DNA of 64,000 nt from Streptomyces sp. GS7 (lineage in GTDB: Bacteria > Actinomycetota > Actinomycetes > Streptomycetales > Streptomycetaceae). The translations under genes and the position numbers were made by a program. Under the pieces are notes generated by a model. That model saw nothing but the letters and a program-made list of their open reading frames with translations. It had not been told where the DNA came from and ran no database searches. This document shows positions 52,374 to 60,536 of this stretch, one piece after another; the first letter of the stretch is position 1, and the number at the start of each line of letters is the position of its first letter. Location: the NCBI RefSeq assembly GCF_009834125.1, contig NZ_CP047146.1:2039501-2103500 (forward strand), read 5' to 3'.

Positions 52374-52425
52374 GTACTGAACTCGTACAGTTTCCGGAGT
52401 ACGAGCTGAGTACCTGGCGTACGAG
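52374..52425. promoter_or_regulatory. Cluster of five GTAC motifs in the XRE/ATPase promoter region
   Basis: GTAC occurs at 52374, 52385, 52399, 52410 and 52419. CTCGTAC (52382-52388) and GTACGAG (52399-52405) form an inverted pair, and GTACGAG recurs at 52419-52425. It is a candidate binding array for the divergent XRE regulator. Confidence 0.5.
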
Positions 52426-52450
52426 CCTGCTGACCAGCAGCGTTGGCGCC

Positions 52451-52915
52451 ATGCCAGTCCAGCCGACCGTCGCCGTACGGATGTTCATGCAGCGTTTCAG
52501 CGCCACCCCGCGCGGGGCCCGTCTCGCGCGCCATCTCGCCGTCCAGCAACTCGATGTCTGGGGCTTCCCGTACGGCGGCGAGGTCTCGGACACCGCCGCC
52601 GCCATCGTCGGTGAACTCGCCGCGAACGCGGCCACCCATGGCCGGGTGCCCGGCCGGGACTTCGAGCTGCGGCTCCTGAAGCTGCCGGGCTCGGCCCGGC
52701 CGGGCACCCTGCGGATCGAGGTCGCCGACACGCGGACGGAGCGGCGACCGCCCGCCCCCTGGACGCTTGCTCCGCCCGCGCCCGCGCCCGACTCCGAGTC
52801 CGGCCGCGGGCTGATCCTCGTCGCCGCGCTCGCCACCTGCTGGAACGTCCTCGACCGGCCCCCGGTCGGCAAGATCGTCCGAGCCGATCTGGACCTCCCG
52901 GAGAGTAGGAGATGA
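52451..52915 (+). CDS. ATP-binding anti-sigma-factor-like protein (HATPase)
   Basis: A 154-aa GHKL-type ATPase domain without a kinase core. The N-box is AAAIVGELAANAATHGRVPG, and G boxes are RIEVADTRTER and SESGRGLILVAALA. Such RsbW-like proteins sit beside XRE/DUF397 pairs in Streptomyces and may bind sigma factors or antagonists; the partner is unknown. The ATG at 52451 is preceded by no strong ribosome site. Convergent with the methyltransferase. Confidence 0.88.
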   Translation: MPVQPTVAVRMFMQRFSATPRGARLARHLAVQQLDVWGFPYGGEVSDTAAAIVGELAANAATHGRVPGRDFELRLLKLPGSARPGTLRIEVADTRTERRPPAPWTLAPPAPAPDSESGRGLILVAALATCWNVLDRPPVGKIVRADLDLPESRR

Positions 52916-52928
52916 GGAACGGTACGGG

Positions 52929-53795
52929 TCAGGCGGCCGGGCGCCGGGCGTGGAAGATGCCCCAGCGCAGCAGGTCCCGGCGGGTGATGTCGGTCCAGAG
53001 GGGCAGGTTGGTCAGCAACTCGTCGACGTAGGCGGGGCTGATGACGTCGCGCAGTTCGGCCGCGCGTCGCTGGACCTCCTCGTCGAGGCGTGCGTAGTGG
53101 GTGGTGATGTCCGCTGTGCGGTCCTCGAAGTCGACGTCCTTGAGGCCGAGTCCGGAGAGCAGGTCCAGATAGAAGGACGGTGTCGCCAGGGTCGGCATGG
53201 AGAGGCGGGAGATCGCGGGCCGCACGGCCTCCGCCGGGGTCTCCTCGGCCATCATGATGTCCGAGAAGACCACGGCGCCGCCCGGCTTGAGCACGCGTAC
53301 GGCCTCGGCCAGCGCGCTCTCCTTGTCCGGCACATGGCTGAGGACCTCAAGGGACCAGACGACGTCGAACCGCTCCGCCTCGTAGGGCAGTTCGTTGAGG
53401 GAGCCGGTGACGACCTCGATCAGGCCGTCCAGTCCACGCCGGGCGTTGGCCGCACGGTGGCGCCGGTTGTGTTCGTCGCTGAGGTCGAGGGCCACGACCC
53501 GGCAGCCGAAGCGTTCGGCGAGCGCGCGGGCCGATCCGCCGTATCCGGAGCCGAGGTCGAGCACGGTCGCGTGCGGGCCGAGCAGGTCCGCGGCGTTGTC
53601 CGCCGCGTGCTCGACGGTACGGTGCGAGGCGTCCGCGATCGCCTCGTGCGGATGGGCGTAGACGCCGACGTGGATGTCCTCGCCGCCCCAGACGGCGTCG
53701 TAGAAGGCGTCGACGTCGCCGGTCTCGTAGTAGCTGCGGGTCGCGGCGTCGTGGTGCGTCGTGGTGCCGGTGGTGTCCTCGGGGTTGTCGATCAT
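52929..53795 (-). CDS. SAM-dependent methyltransferase, sarcosine/dimethylglycine N-methyltransferase type
   Basis: A 288-aa class I methyltransferase. The segment DVDAFYDAVWGGEDIHVGVY (about 27-46) is the signature of the second enzyme of glycine-methylation betaine synthesis (SDMT/DMT). It is followed by motif I VLDLGSGYGGSARALAERFG and the post-I acidic residue in VVALDLSDEHN. Those pathways need a glycine/sarcosine methyltransferase as well, which is not in the window, so the substrate could be another small amine. The ATG at 53795 has no clear ribosome site visible. Osmoprotection is inferred only. Confidence 0.8.
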   Translation of the reverse strand: MIDNPEDTTGTTTHHDAATRSYYETGDVDAFYDAVWGGEDIHVGVYAHPHEAIADASHRTVEHAADNAADLLGPHATVLDLGSGYGGSARALAERFGCRVVALDLSDEHNRRHRAANARRGLDGLIEVVTGSLNELPYEAERFDVVWSLEVLSHVPDKESALAEAVRVLKPGGAVVFSDIMMAEETPAEAVRPAISRLSMPTLATPSFYLDLLSGLGLKDVDFEDRTADITTHYARLDEEVQRRAAELRDVISPAYVDELLTNLPLWTDITRRDLLRWGIFHARRPAA

Positions 53796-53874
53796 GGTGG
53801 GGGGATTCCCCGCTCTCGTCCGGGTAACTCACCCTGTCCGCACGCCTGGGTGACTATGCGCCAACTTGCCGCGT

Positions 53875-53947
53875 CACCGGCGAACCCACTCTCCCGAAGG
53901 CGCTTGGCACCGGCGAACCCACTCTCCCCGAAGGCGCTTGGCACCGG
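53875..53947. repeat. 33/34-bp tandem direct repeat upstream of the pullulanase gene
   Basis: The unit starting CACCGGCGAACCCACTCTCC and ending GAAGGCGCTTGG occurs at 53875-53907 and 53908-53941 (the second has one extra C), and a third copy begins with CACCGG at 53942. It lies in the 292-bp gap between the methyltransferase and pullulanase starts. Confidence 0.95.
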
Positions 53948-54028
53948 TCCGACCGGCCGGGCGCGTAGGGACCACCATCCGGTGGACCTCCGGCCGGCCG
54001 GACCGGCTACTACGGGAACGTAACACCG

Positions 54029-54059
54029 TTGCAATCTCTTGCGAAAGGTCTTGCAGCAA
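54029..54059. promoter_or_regulatory. TTGC-rich MalR-like operator of the pullulanase gene
   Basis: TTGC occurs at 54029, 54039 and 54051, and the stretch ends GCAGCAA. CTTGCGAAAG (54038-54047) closely matches CTTGCGGAAAG of the malE operator at 45239-45249. It ends 28 bp before the ATG at 54088. Confidence 0.55.
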
Positions 54060-54087
54060 TGGGGTCGCACGGATAGAACCAAGGGTC

Positions 54088-56781
54088 ATGTCCTCCACCC
54101 CGCACCGCGCCCGCCGCCGCACGGCCGCCCTCCTCGCGCTGCTCGCCGGCGCGGCGGCCCTGGTCCTCCCGCCGCAGCCGGGCGCCCGTGCCGCCTCCGC
54201 CGACGGTCCGGCCGCGGCGCAGTGGATCGACCGCACCACCGTGGTCTGGAAGGACGCCCGACACGCCGACGCCCAGCTGGAGTTCGGCGACCCCGCGCGG
54301 CGGCCGGAAGCCGGCCGGCGGAGGGTAGCGGGCCGCATCCGGCTCACCCCCGGTACCTTGACCCCGGCCGAACGGGCCCTCTACCCGCACCTCACCGGCT
54401 ACCCGGCCTTCACCGTCGACCCGCGCGATCGCGCGCTGGCCCCCGCCGCCCTGCGCGAACGACTGGTCGCCACCCAGCGCACCGCGGACGGACGGCAGAC
54501 CGCGACCACCAGCGTCCAGATCCCCGGCATCCTGGACGACCTCTACGGCACCCGCGCCCAACACGCCGCCCTCGGGCCGGTGTTCCGCGCCGGCCGCCCC
54601 ACGCTCTCCGTCTGGGCGCCGACCGCCCGTACCGTGGCGCTCGAACTGGACGGCCGCCCGGTCCCGATGCGCCGGGACGACGCGACCGGGGTGTGGAGCG
54701 TACGGGGCGAGCGCACCTGGGCCGGGAAGCCGTACCGCTACCTCGTCACCGTCTGGGCACCCGCCGCCGACAGGACCGTCACCAACAAGGTGACCGACCC
54801 GTACTCCACCGCGCTGACCACCGACTCCGCCCGCAGCCTGGTCGTCGACCTCGCCGATCCCCGCCTCGCCCCCGCCGGCTGGGCGACGCTCCGCAAGCCC
54901 GCGCCGGTGCCGCTGCGCCGGGCCCGCATCCAGGAGCTGCACATCCGCGACTTCTCCGTCGAGGACCCCACCTCCCGCCACCCCGGCCAGTACCTCGCCT
55001 TCACCGACACCCGCTCGGCGGGCATGCGGCACCTGAAATCCCTGGCCGAGGCGGGAACCTCCCACGTCCACCTGCTGCCGGCGTTCGACTTCTCCTCCGT
55101 CCCCGAGCGCCGCGCCGACCAGCAGCGGCCGGACTGCGACCTGCCCTCCCTGCCCGCCGACTCCGACCGCCAGCAGGAGTGCGTGGCGAAGGTGGCCGAC
55201 CACGACGCCTACAACTGGGGCTACGACCCCCTCCACTACAGCGTCCCCGAAGGGTCGTACGCCTCCGACCCGTCCGGCACGGCCCGGATCGTCGAATTCC
55301 GCCGCATGGTGCAGGGGTTGAACGGCATCGGCCTGCGCACCGTCATGGACGTCGTCTACAACCACACCGCCGCGAGCGGCCAGGACGACCCGCACTCCAT
55401 CCTGGACCGCATCGTCCCCGGCTACTACCACCGGCTGCTCGACGACGGCACCGTCGCCACCTCCACCTGCTGCTCCGGCACCGCGCCCGAACACACCATG
55501 ATGGGCAAGCTCGTTGTGGACTCCGTCGTCACCTGGGCCAGGCAGTACAAGGTCGACGGCTTCCGCTTCGACCTCATGGGGCACCACCCCAAGGCCAACA
55601 TCCTCGCCGTACGCAAAGCCCTCGACGCGCTGACCCCGGCCCGCGACGGCGTGGACGGCCGATCCATCATCCTCTACGGCGAGGGCTGGAACTTCGGTGA
55701 GGTGGCCAACGACGCCCGCTTCGTCCAGGCCACCCAGCGCAACATGGCCGGCACCGGCATCGCCACCTTCAACGACCGGGCCCGCGACGCGATCCGCGGC
55801 GGCAGCCCCTTCGACGCCGACCCCCGCGTCCAGGGCTTTGCCTCCGGCCTCTACACCGACCCCAACTCCTCACCCGCCAACGGCGATCCGGCCGCCCAGC
55901 GGTCCCGTCTCCTCCACTACCAGGACCTCATCAAGGTCGGCCTCACCGGCAACCTCGCCGACTACGCCTTCACCGACACCGCCGGCCGCCGGGTCAAGGG
56001 CTCCCAGGTCGACTACAACGGCGCCCCCGCCGGCTATGCCGCCGCGCCCGGCGACGCCCTCGCCTACGCCGACGCCCACGACAACGAAACCCTCTACGAC
56101 GCCCTGGCCTACAAGCTCCCGCCCGGCACCTCCGCCGCCGACCGCGCCCGGATGCAGGTCGTCGCCCTGGCCACCGCCGCGCTCTCCCAGGGCCCGGCGC
56201 TCTCCCAGGCCGGCTCCGACCTCCTCCGCTCCAAGTCCCTGGACCGCAACTCCTTCAACAGCGGCGACTGGTTCAACGCCATCCACTGGACCTGCGCCGC
56301 AGACGTCCCCGGTGGCGCGGCGACCAACGGCTTCGGCCGCGGCCTGCCCCCGGCCGCCGACAACAAGGACAAGTGGCCCTACGCCAAACCCCTGTTGGCC
56401 GACCCGGCGCTACGTCCCGGCTGCGCCACCACCACCGCGGCCTCCGCCGCCTACCGCGACCTGCTCCGCATCCACGCCGCCGAACCCGCCTTCGACCTCG
56501 CGACCACCGCCCGCGTCCAGTCCGCCCTCTCCTTCCCGCTCTCCGGCACGGACGAGACCCCCGGCGTGATCACCATGCGCCTGGCCAACCTCGTGATCGT
56601 CTTCAACGCCACCCCGCACCGCCAGAGCCAGACCCTGCCCGGCCTCACGGGCCGGCCCTACGCCCTGCACCCCCTCCAGTCCCACGGCGCCGACCCCGTC
56701 GCGGCCACCGCGTCCTACGCCCCCGCCTCGGGCACCTTCACCGTCCCGGCCCGCACGGTCGCCGTCTTCCGCCAGGGCTGA
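54088..56781 (+). CDS. pulA: Secreted pullulanase-type alpha-1,6-glucosidase
   Basis: An 897-aa exported debranching enzyme. Leader MSSTPHRARRRTAALLALLA then GAAALVLPPQPGARAAS. The N-terminal part WIDRTTVVWKDARHADAQLE is the pullulanase N2 domain, PTLSVWAPTARTVALELDG is CBM48, and the GH13 barrel has RTVMDVVYNHT, VDGFRFDLMGHH (nucleophile Asp), IILYGEGWNFGE (acid Glu) and AYADAHDNETLYD. It frees maltodextrins from pullulan, glycogen or starch for MalEFG and AglA. In S. coelicolor the equivalent protein is, as I recall, a roughly 1800-aa amylase/dextrinase fusion; here only the pullulanase half is present. The start is the first Met before a typical leader. Confidence 0.92.
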   Translation: MSSTPHRARRRTAALLALLAGAAALVLPPQPGARAASADGPAAAQWIDRTTVVWKDARHADAQLEFGDPARRPEAGRRRVAGRIRLTPGTLTPAERALYPHLTGYPAFTVDPRDRALAPAALRERLVATQRTADGRQTATTSVQIPGILDDLYGTRAQHAALGPVFRAGRPTLSVWAPTARTVALELDGRPVPMRRDDATGVWSVRGERTWAGKPYRYLVTVWAPAADRTVTNKVTDPYSTALTTDSARSLVVDLADPRLAPAGWATLRKPAPVPLRRARIQELHIRDFSVEDPTSRHPGQYLAFTDTRSAGMRHLKSLAEAGTSHVHLLPAFDFSSVPERRADQQRPDCDLPSLPADSDRQQECVAKVADHDAYNWGYDPLHYSVPEGSYASDPSGTARIVEFRRMVQGLNGIGLRTVMDVVYNHTAASGQDDPHSILDRIVPGYYHRLLDDGTVATSTCCSGTAPEHTMMGKLVVDSVVTWARQYKVDGFRFDLMGHHPKANILAVRKALDALTPARDGVDGRSIILYGEGWNFGEVANDARFVQATQRNMAGTGIATFNDRARDAIRGGSPFDADPRVQGFASGLYTDPNSSPANGDPAAQRSRLLHYQDLIKVGLTGNLADYAFTDTAGRRVKGSQVDYNGAPAGYAAAPGDALAYADAHDNETLYDALAYKLPPGTSAADRARMQVVALATAALSQGPALSQAGSDLLRSKSLDRNSFNSGDWFNAIHWTCAADVPGGAATNGFGRGLPPAADNKDKWPYAKPLLADPALRPGCATTTAASAAYRDLLRIHAAEPAFDLATTARVQSALSFPLSGTDETPGVITMRLANLVIVFNATPHRQSQTLPGLTGRPYALHPLQSHGADPVAATASYAPASGTFTVPARTVAVFRQG

Positions 56782-56827
56782 CCGGGCGCCGAGGAGAGGC
56801 TGGCGGGCCGGTGGCTCACGGGAACCT

Positions 56828-56852
56828 GTGGGGGCGGCACGCCCGCCCCCAC
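56828..56852. terminator. Bidirectional hairpin between pulA and the GNAT gene
   Basis: GTGGGGGCGG (56828-56837) and CCGCCCCCAC (56843-56852) with a 5-nt loop, placed between the two convergent stop codons. Confidence 0.8.
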
Positions 56853-56859
56853 CCCCGCT

Positions 56860-57369
56860 TCAAAGCCGCTTCTCCAACAGCGTCACGCCGTACCTGCTCC
56901 CCCCTTTCCCCTCCTTGAACGGCTGCTCCCCGACGACCTCGTAGCCCGCCCCCTCGTAATACGTCCGCAGCCGCGGATTGCTCGACACGCAGTCCAGCCG
57001 CGACCGCGTACGCCCCGCCTCCGCGATCCGCCGCTCGGCCCACGACAGCAACTCCCGCCCGGCCCCCGCCGGTGCGTGGGTGCGGTCCACCATCAGCCGG
57101 TGCACATACCCGGCCACCGGGGGCTGCGCGCCCCACGCGGGCTCGTCCCGCCACCACAGCTCGAAGCCGCCGACGACCCGCCCGGCCGCCTCCGCCAGCC
57201 AGACCTCCCCCTCCTTTATTCGCTCCCGGAAATGCGCCTCGTCCTTGTCACCCGGCTTCCACTGGTCGATGCCGTTGTCCACCATCCAGCGCGCGGCCCC
57301 GTCGTAGAGGCCGACGAGCACGGCCAGGTCGCGCTCCGCCTCGGCCGCCCGGTAAGTGATCTCATTCAT
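56860..57369 (-). CDS. GNAT-family N-acetyltransferase
   Basis: A 169-aa acetyl-CoA-dependent transferase. Motif A is VHRLMVDRTHAPAGAGRELLSWAERRI (R/Q-x-x-G-x-G/A type), motif B LDCVSSNPRLRTYYEGAGYE. WWRDEPAWGA and DQWKPGDKDEAHFRERI place it in the family often annotated as aminoglycoside-like acetyltransferases, but no substrate is implied. Start ATG 57369, preceded by CACAAT and 6 nt without a ribosome site, so likely leaderless; the upstream in-frame ATG at 57444 would add Arg/Gly-rich non-conserved residues. Confidence 0.88.
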   Translation of the reverse strand: MNEITYRAAEAERDLAVLVGLYDGAARWMVDNGIDQWKPGDKDEAHFRERIKEGEVWLAEAAGRVVGGFELWWRDEPAWGAQPPVAGYVHRLMVDRTHAPAGAGRELLSWAERRIAEAGRTRSRLDCVSSNPRLRTYYEGAGYEVVGEQPFKEGKGGSRYGVTLLEKRL

Positions 57370-57375
57370 GATCGG

Positions 57376-57381
57376 ATTGTG
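57376..57381 (-). promoter_or_regulatory. -10 (CACAAT) of the leaderless GNAT gene
   Basis: On the minus strand CACAAT, 6 nt, then ATG at 57369. Confidence 0.4.
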
Positions 57382-57514
57382 CCGCACCCGCCCCGCCGGC
57401 CCCCGCCCGCGCAACGGAGACAGCTCAATTCGCCGTCCTGCCAACGACGTTACGCCGAGGGTCCGACAGTCGCCCTCCGCCGGCCATGCGCCCCCACTCC
57501 AGCGCAGGGCAGGG

Positions 57515-58210
57515 TCAGACCGGCTGCGGCAGCTCCATCAGCCGTCCCACCAGCTCCGCGAACATCCCGTCCGGCGGCTCGTCCGCCAGCATCCGGCGCA
57601 CCACCTGCGCCATCCGCTCGTCGTACGCCGCGCTCACCCCCGCCAGCGCGACGAAGTCGTGCACCAGCTGCCGCTCCAGCTCGGCGCGCGGCACGCGCCG
57701 CCCGTCCAGCCACAGCAGCGCGGTGGTCTCGGCCAGCGAGACCCAGGAACGGATCACCAACTCCAGCCGCGGGGGCGCGTCCCGGACGTCGAGATGGGCG
57801 AGGATCTGCTCGTAGGCGGCCTGGCGTACACCGTCGATCAGTGCGCTGGTGCGGGTCGAGCCGATCGCCGGACCGCCGCGCATCAGCGCCGAGAAACCGG
57901 GGCCGTGCTCGTCCACGAAGTCGAAGAACCGCTCCATGACGCGCAACAGCCGGGCGCCGAGGGGCCCTTCGCGCGGCTCGACGAACCGGGCCGACAGCTC
58001 CTCGGCGGCGCGCCGCAGCGCGGCCTCGTAGAGCTGCTGTTTGCCCGGGAAGTAGTGGTAGACCAGCGGCCGGGATATCCCGGCCGCCTCGGCGATCTCG
58101 TCGATCGACACATCCTCGGGGGAGCGGTGGCTGAACAGGCCGAGCGCGACGGCGATGAGCTGCTCCCGCCGCTCCTCGACGCCCATCCTGCGGCGTGCCC
58201 CGGTCGTCAT
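57515..58210 (-). CDS. TetR-family regulator upstream-facing the ferredoxin reductase/PF10118 operon
   Basis: A 231-aa regulator with HTH at about residues 14-60: RREQLIAVALGLFSHRSPED, IAEAAGISRPLVYHYFPGKQ. The C-terminal part (FVDEHGPGFSALMRGGPAIG) is characteristic of TetR proteins found beside lipid or alkane oxidation genes. It lies downstream of the ferredoxin reductase on the same strand but behind a 13-bp hairpin, so it has its own promoter (TAGGGT 6 nt before the ATG). Sequence CGTCATGTACTCAC over its start resembles CGTCAATGTACTGACG before the PF10118 gene, suggesting control of both. Confidence 0.9.
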   Translation of the reverse strand: MTTGARRRMGVEERREQLIAVALGLFSHRSPEDVSIDEIAEAAGISRPLVYHYFPGKQQLYEAALRRAAEELSARFVEPREGPLGARLLRVMERFFDFVDEHGPGFSALMRGGPAIGSTRTSALIDGVRQAAYEQILAHLDVRDAPPRLELVIRSWVSLAETTALLWLDGRRVPRAELERQLVHDFVALAGVSAAYDERMAQVVRRMLADEPPDGMFAELVGRLMELPQPV

Positions 58211-58216
58211 GTACTC

Positions 58217-58222
58217 ACCCTA
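58217..58222 (-). promoter_or_regulatory. -10 (TAGGGT) of leaderless tetR
   Basis: On the minus strand TAGGGT, 6 nt (GAGTAC), then ATG at 58210. GGGTGAG overlaps it and could alternatively serve as a ribosome site. Confidence 0.4.
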
Positions 58223-58306
58223 ACGACCCGCCCCCGAGCCGCACCAGCGCACCGATCCGGTCCCGGAGCGTGCCACACGCGGGCCTGTTCGCTTACGACA
58301 CCTCAC

Positions 58307-58335
58307 CCGCCCACCCCCCGAAGGGGGGTGGGCGG
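58307..58335. terminator. Perfect 13-bp hairpin after the ferredoxin reductase gene
   Basis: CCGCCCACCCCCC (58307-58319) pairs with 58323-58335 around a 3-nt GAA loop. It separates the reductase operon from tetR. Confidence 0.85.
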
Positions 58336-58380
58336 CGGGGAAAAACGTGCGGCGGGGAAAAGCTGCGGCGGGGAAAACCT
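58332..58380. repeat. Three 16/17-bp direct repeats (GCGGCGGGGAAAA..)
   Basis: GCGGCGGGGAAAAACGT (58332), GCGGCGGGGAAAAGCT (58349) and GCGGCGGGGAAAACCT (58365) run head to tail between the reductase stop and the hairpin. Confidence 0.95.
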
Positions 58381-58391
58381 GGAGCCCGCCC

Positions 58392-59624
58392 CTACAGGTC
58401 CAGCACCAGTCCCTCCCCCCGGGCCGACCGCGAGACGCAGACCAGCAGCGAGTCCTCGCGTTCCGCGTCCGTCAGGAGTTCGTCGCGGTGGTCCACCTCT
58501 CCGGCCAGTACCCGCTGTCGGCAGGTGCCGCAGAAGCCCTGCTCGCAGGAGTACGGCAGGTCCGGGAGGGCCTGTTCGCGGAGGGCGCGCAGCACGCTGG
58601 TGTCCGCCGGGACCGTGACCGTACGGCCGGTGCGGCGCAACTCCACCTCGAACGCCACCTCTTCGGCCTGGCCTTCACCCGGGCCGTCCCCGGACCCCGG
58701 ACCGGCCCCCGGGCCCGTCCGTGGCGCGAAGCGTTCGGTGTGCAGGCTCAGCCCCTCGGGGCCGTGGGGGAGCAGGTCGGCGACCGCGTCCATCAGGGGC
58801 TCGGGTCCGCAGCAGTACACGGCGGCGTGCGGGGGCGCGTCGGCGAGTGCCGCGGCCAGATCGGGCCGCCCCGCCGTGTCCTCCGCGACCACCGTCAGCC
58901 GCCCGCCACCGGCCCCGGTCAACTGCCCATCCCCCGCCAGCTTTTCGAGTTCTTCGAGGAAGGGCATCGACGCCCGCGACCGTCCCGCGTACACCAGGCG
59001 CCACGGAATCCCCTCCCTCTCGGCGTGCCGCACCATCGGGAGGATCGGGGTGATGCCGATACCGCCCGCGATGAAGAGGTAGGCGTGGCTCTCGTCCAGG
59101 GGGAAGCGGTTGCGGGGTCCGCGCACCTCGACCGTCGTGCCCTCGTGGAGCGCCTCGTGCACCTCGCGCGAACCGCCCCGGCCGTCCTCGATGAGCCGGG
59201 TCGCGATGGTGTACGCACCGCCGTCCGCCCGTGCGGCGTCGGCCGGTTCGCCGCACAGCGAGTACTGGCGCACGGTTCCGGACGGCAGGACGAGGTCGAT
59301 GTGCGCGCCCGGTTCCCAGCCGGGCAGCCGCTCGCCCTCCAGGCGGAGTGCCACCACCCCGTCGGCCGCCGCCGTCCGTTCGGCCACCCGCAGCCGCAGC
59401 GGTGCCGCCCGGCCCCGTTCCCGGCCCCGGCCCGATATCGGCTCCTCCAGGGCGGGCAGCGGCCACAGCGGCGACCGCCGGATCCGCCGCCGCAGCGCCC
59501 GCCGGACGACCACCGCGGCCCCGGCGGCCAGCAGCACGGTCCGCAGGCGGGGGAGCGCGCGCGTACGCGGAGGCGGGGACGTGCGACCCGGTGCGGATAT
59601 CGACGTCATGGAGCGGGCGGGCAT
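58392..59624 (-). CDS. Ferredoxin reductase with C-terminal 2Fe-2S domain
   Basis: A 410-aa flavin/iron-sulfur oxidoreductase (PDR/VanB-like order). A short N-terminal hydrophobic stretch (LRTVLLAAGAAVVVRRALRR) may tether it to the membrane. The FMN/FAD-binding part has RQYSLCGEP, the NAD part AGGIGITPILPMVRHA and YCCGPEPLMDAV. The plant-type 2Fe-2S domain has CEQGFCGTC and a distant LLVCVS Cys. It passes electrons from NAD(P)H to an oxygenase, probably the PF10118 diiron protein encoded 1 nt upstream. GGAGGAG lies 6 nt before the ATG. Confidence 0.9.
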   Translation of the reverse strand: MPARSMTSISAPGRTSPPPRTRALPRLRTVLLAAGAAVVVRRALRRRIRRSPLWPLPALEEPISGRGRERGRAAPLRLRVAERTAAADGVVALRLEGERLPGWEPGAHIDLVLPSGTVRQYSLCGEPADAARADGGAYTIATRLIEDGRGGSREVHEALHEGTTVEVRGPRNRFPLDESHAYLFIAGGIGITPILPMVRHAEREGIPWRLVYAGRSRASMPFLEELEKLAGDGQLTGAGGGRLTVVAEDTAGRPDLAAALADAPPHAAVYCCGPEPLMDAVADLLPHGPEGLSLHTERFAPRTGPGAGPGSGDGPGEGQAEEVAFEVELRRTGRTVTVPADTSVLRALREQALPDLPYSCEQGFCGTCRQRVLAGEVDHRDELLTDAEREDSLLVCVSRSARGEGLVLDL

Positions 59625-59625
59625 C

Positions 59626-60534
59626 TCAGGCTCCTCCGGGGGCAGCGGCGGCGGTCGCGGCGGGCGAGCGGTCGAGATAGGCGATCGCCTGCTCGGTGCT
59701 GCCGTGCCGCGAGGGGTGGTACGCCCGGCTCAGGTACTGGGGTATGGAGCGGAGCATCGCCCCGGTGGTCGGCAGTACGCCCTGCCGTCCGCCCCGGAGG
59801 AAGTCCTTCACGGCGGCCCTGCCGTCGATCAGCGTGGGGTCGTTCTCCATGAAGAACCGGGTGCCGCGCTGCCACAGGAACACCAGGGCGCTGAAGGCCG
59901 TCGCCCAGGTGCGCACCCGCCGCCGGTAGCCGCCGTCCAGATGCACGAAGAGGTCGAAGGCCACCGAGCGGTGCTCGACCTCCTCCGCGCCGTGCCAGCG
60001 CAGCAGGTCGAGCATCGTCGGGTCGGCCCCCTTGGTGTCCAGCGCCTCGGCGTTGAGCACCCAGTCGCCCAGGAAGGCGGTGTAGTGCTCGATGGCGGCG
60101 ATCAGGGCGACCCGTTCCATCAGCCACCACTGACGGGCCCTGCCCGGCGGCAGCGTCCGGTCGCCGAGCAGCTTCTCGAAGAACCAGTCGACCTGCGCGG
60201 TGTACGGGGTCGGGTCCAGGCCCAGCGCCTTGAGGCGCGGCAGGACGTCGTCGTGCGCCTGCGAGTGCATCGCCTCCTGGCCGATGAACCCGATCACGTC
60301 CGCCCGGAGTTGCTCGTCCCGGATGTGGGGCAGCACCTGCTTGTAGACGTGCACGAACCAGCGCTCGCCGGCCGGCAGCAGCAGGTGCAGGACGTTGATG
60401 GTGTGGGTGCTGGACGGATCGCCGGGGATCCAGTGCAGGGGGGTGTCCGCCCAGTCGAAGGCCACGTTCCGGGCCTTCAGCGGGGTGTGCTGGGACGCGA
60501 CCGGCTGGGGCCGCAGCGGGGCCGTATTAGACAT
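59626..60534 (-). CDS. PF10118 metal-dependent hydrolase family, ferritin-like diiron protein
   Basis: A 302-aa protein named metal-dependent hydrolase in databases, but with ferritin-like diiron spacing: FIGQEAMHSQAHD (ExxxHxxxH type), ALIAAIEHYTAFLGD and WHGAEEVEHRSVAFD (ExxEH). The neighbouring NAD(P)H-dependent 2Fe-2S reductase, whose gene begins 1 nt after this stop, suggests an oxygenase or desaturase-like reaction rather than hydrolysis. The start is ATG 60534; a longer form would add non-conserved residues. CGTCAATGTACTGACG overlaps the upstream side. Substrate unknown, perhaps a lipid. Confidence 0.85.
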   Translation of the reverse strand: MSNTAPLRPQPVASQHTPLKARNVAFDWADTPLHWIPGDPSSTHTINVLHLLLPAGERWFVHVYKQVLPHIRDEQLRADVIGFIGQEAMHSQAHDDVLPRLKALGLDPTPYTAQVDWFFEKLLGDRTLPPGRARQWWLMERVALIAAIEHYTAFLGDWVLNAEALDTKGADPTMLDLLRWHGAEEVEHRSVAFDLFVHLDGGYRRRVRTWATAFSALVFLWQRGTRFFMENDPTLIDGRAAVKDFLRGGRQGVLPTTGAMLRSIPQYLSRAYHPSRHGSTEQAIAYLDRSPAATAAAAPGGA

Positions 60535-60536
60535 GG

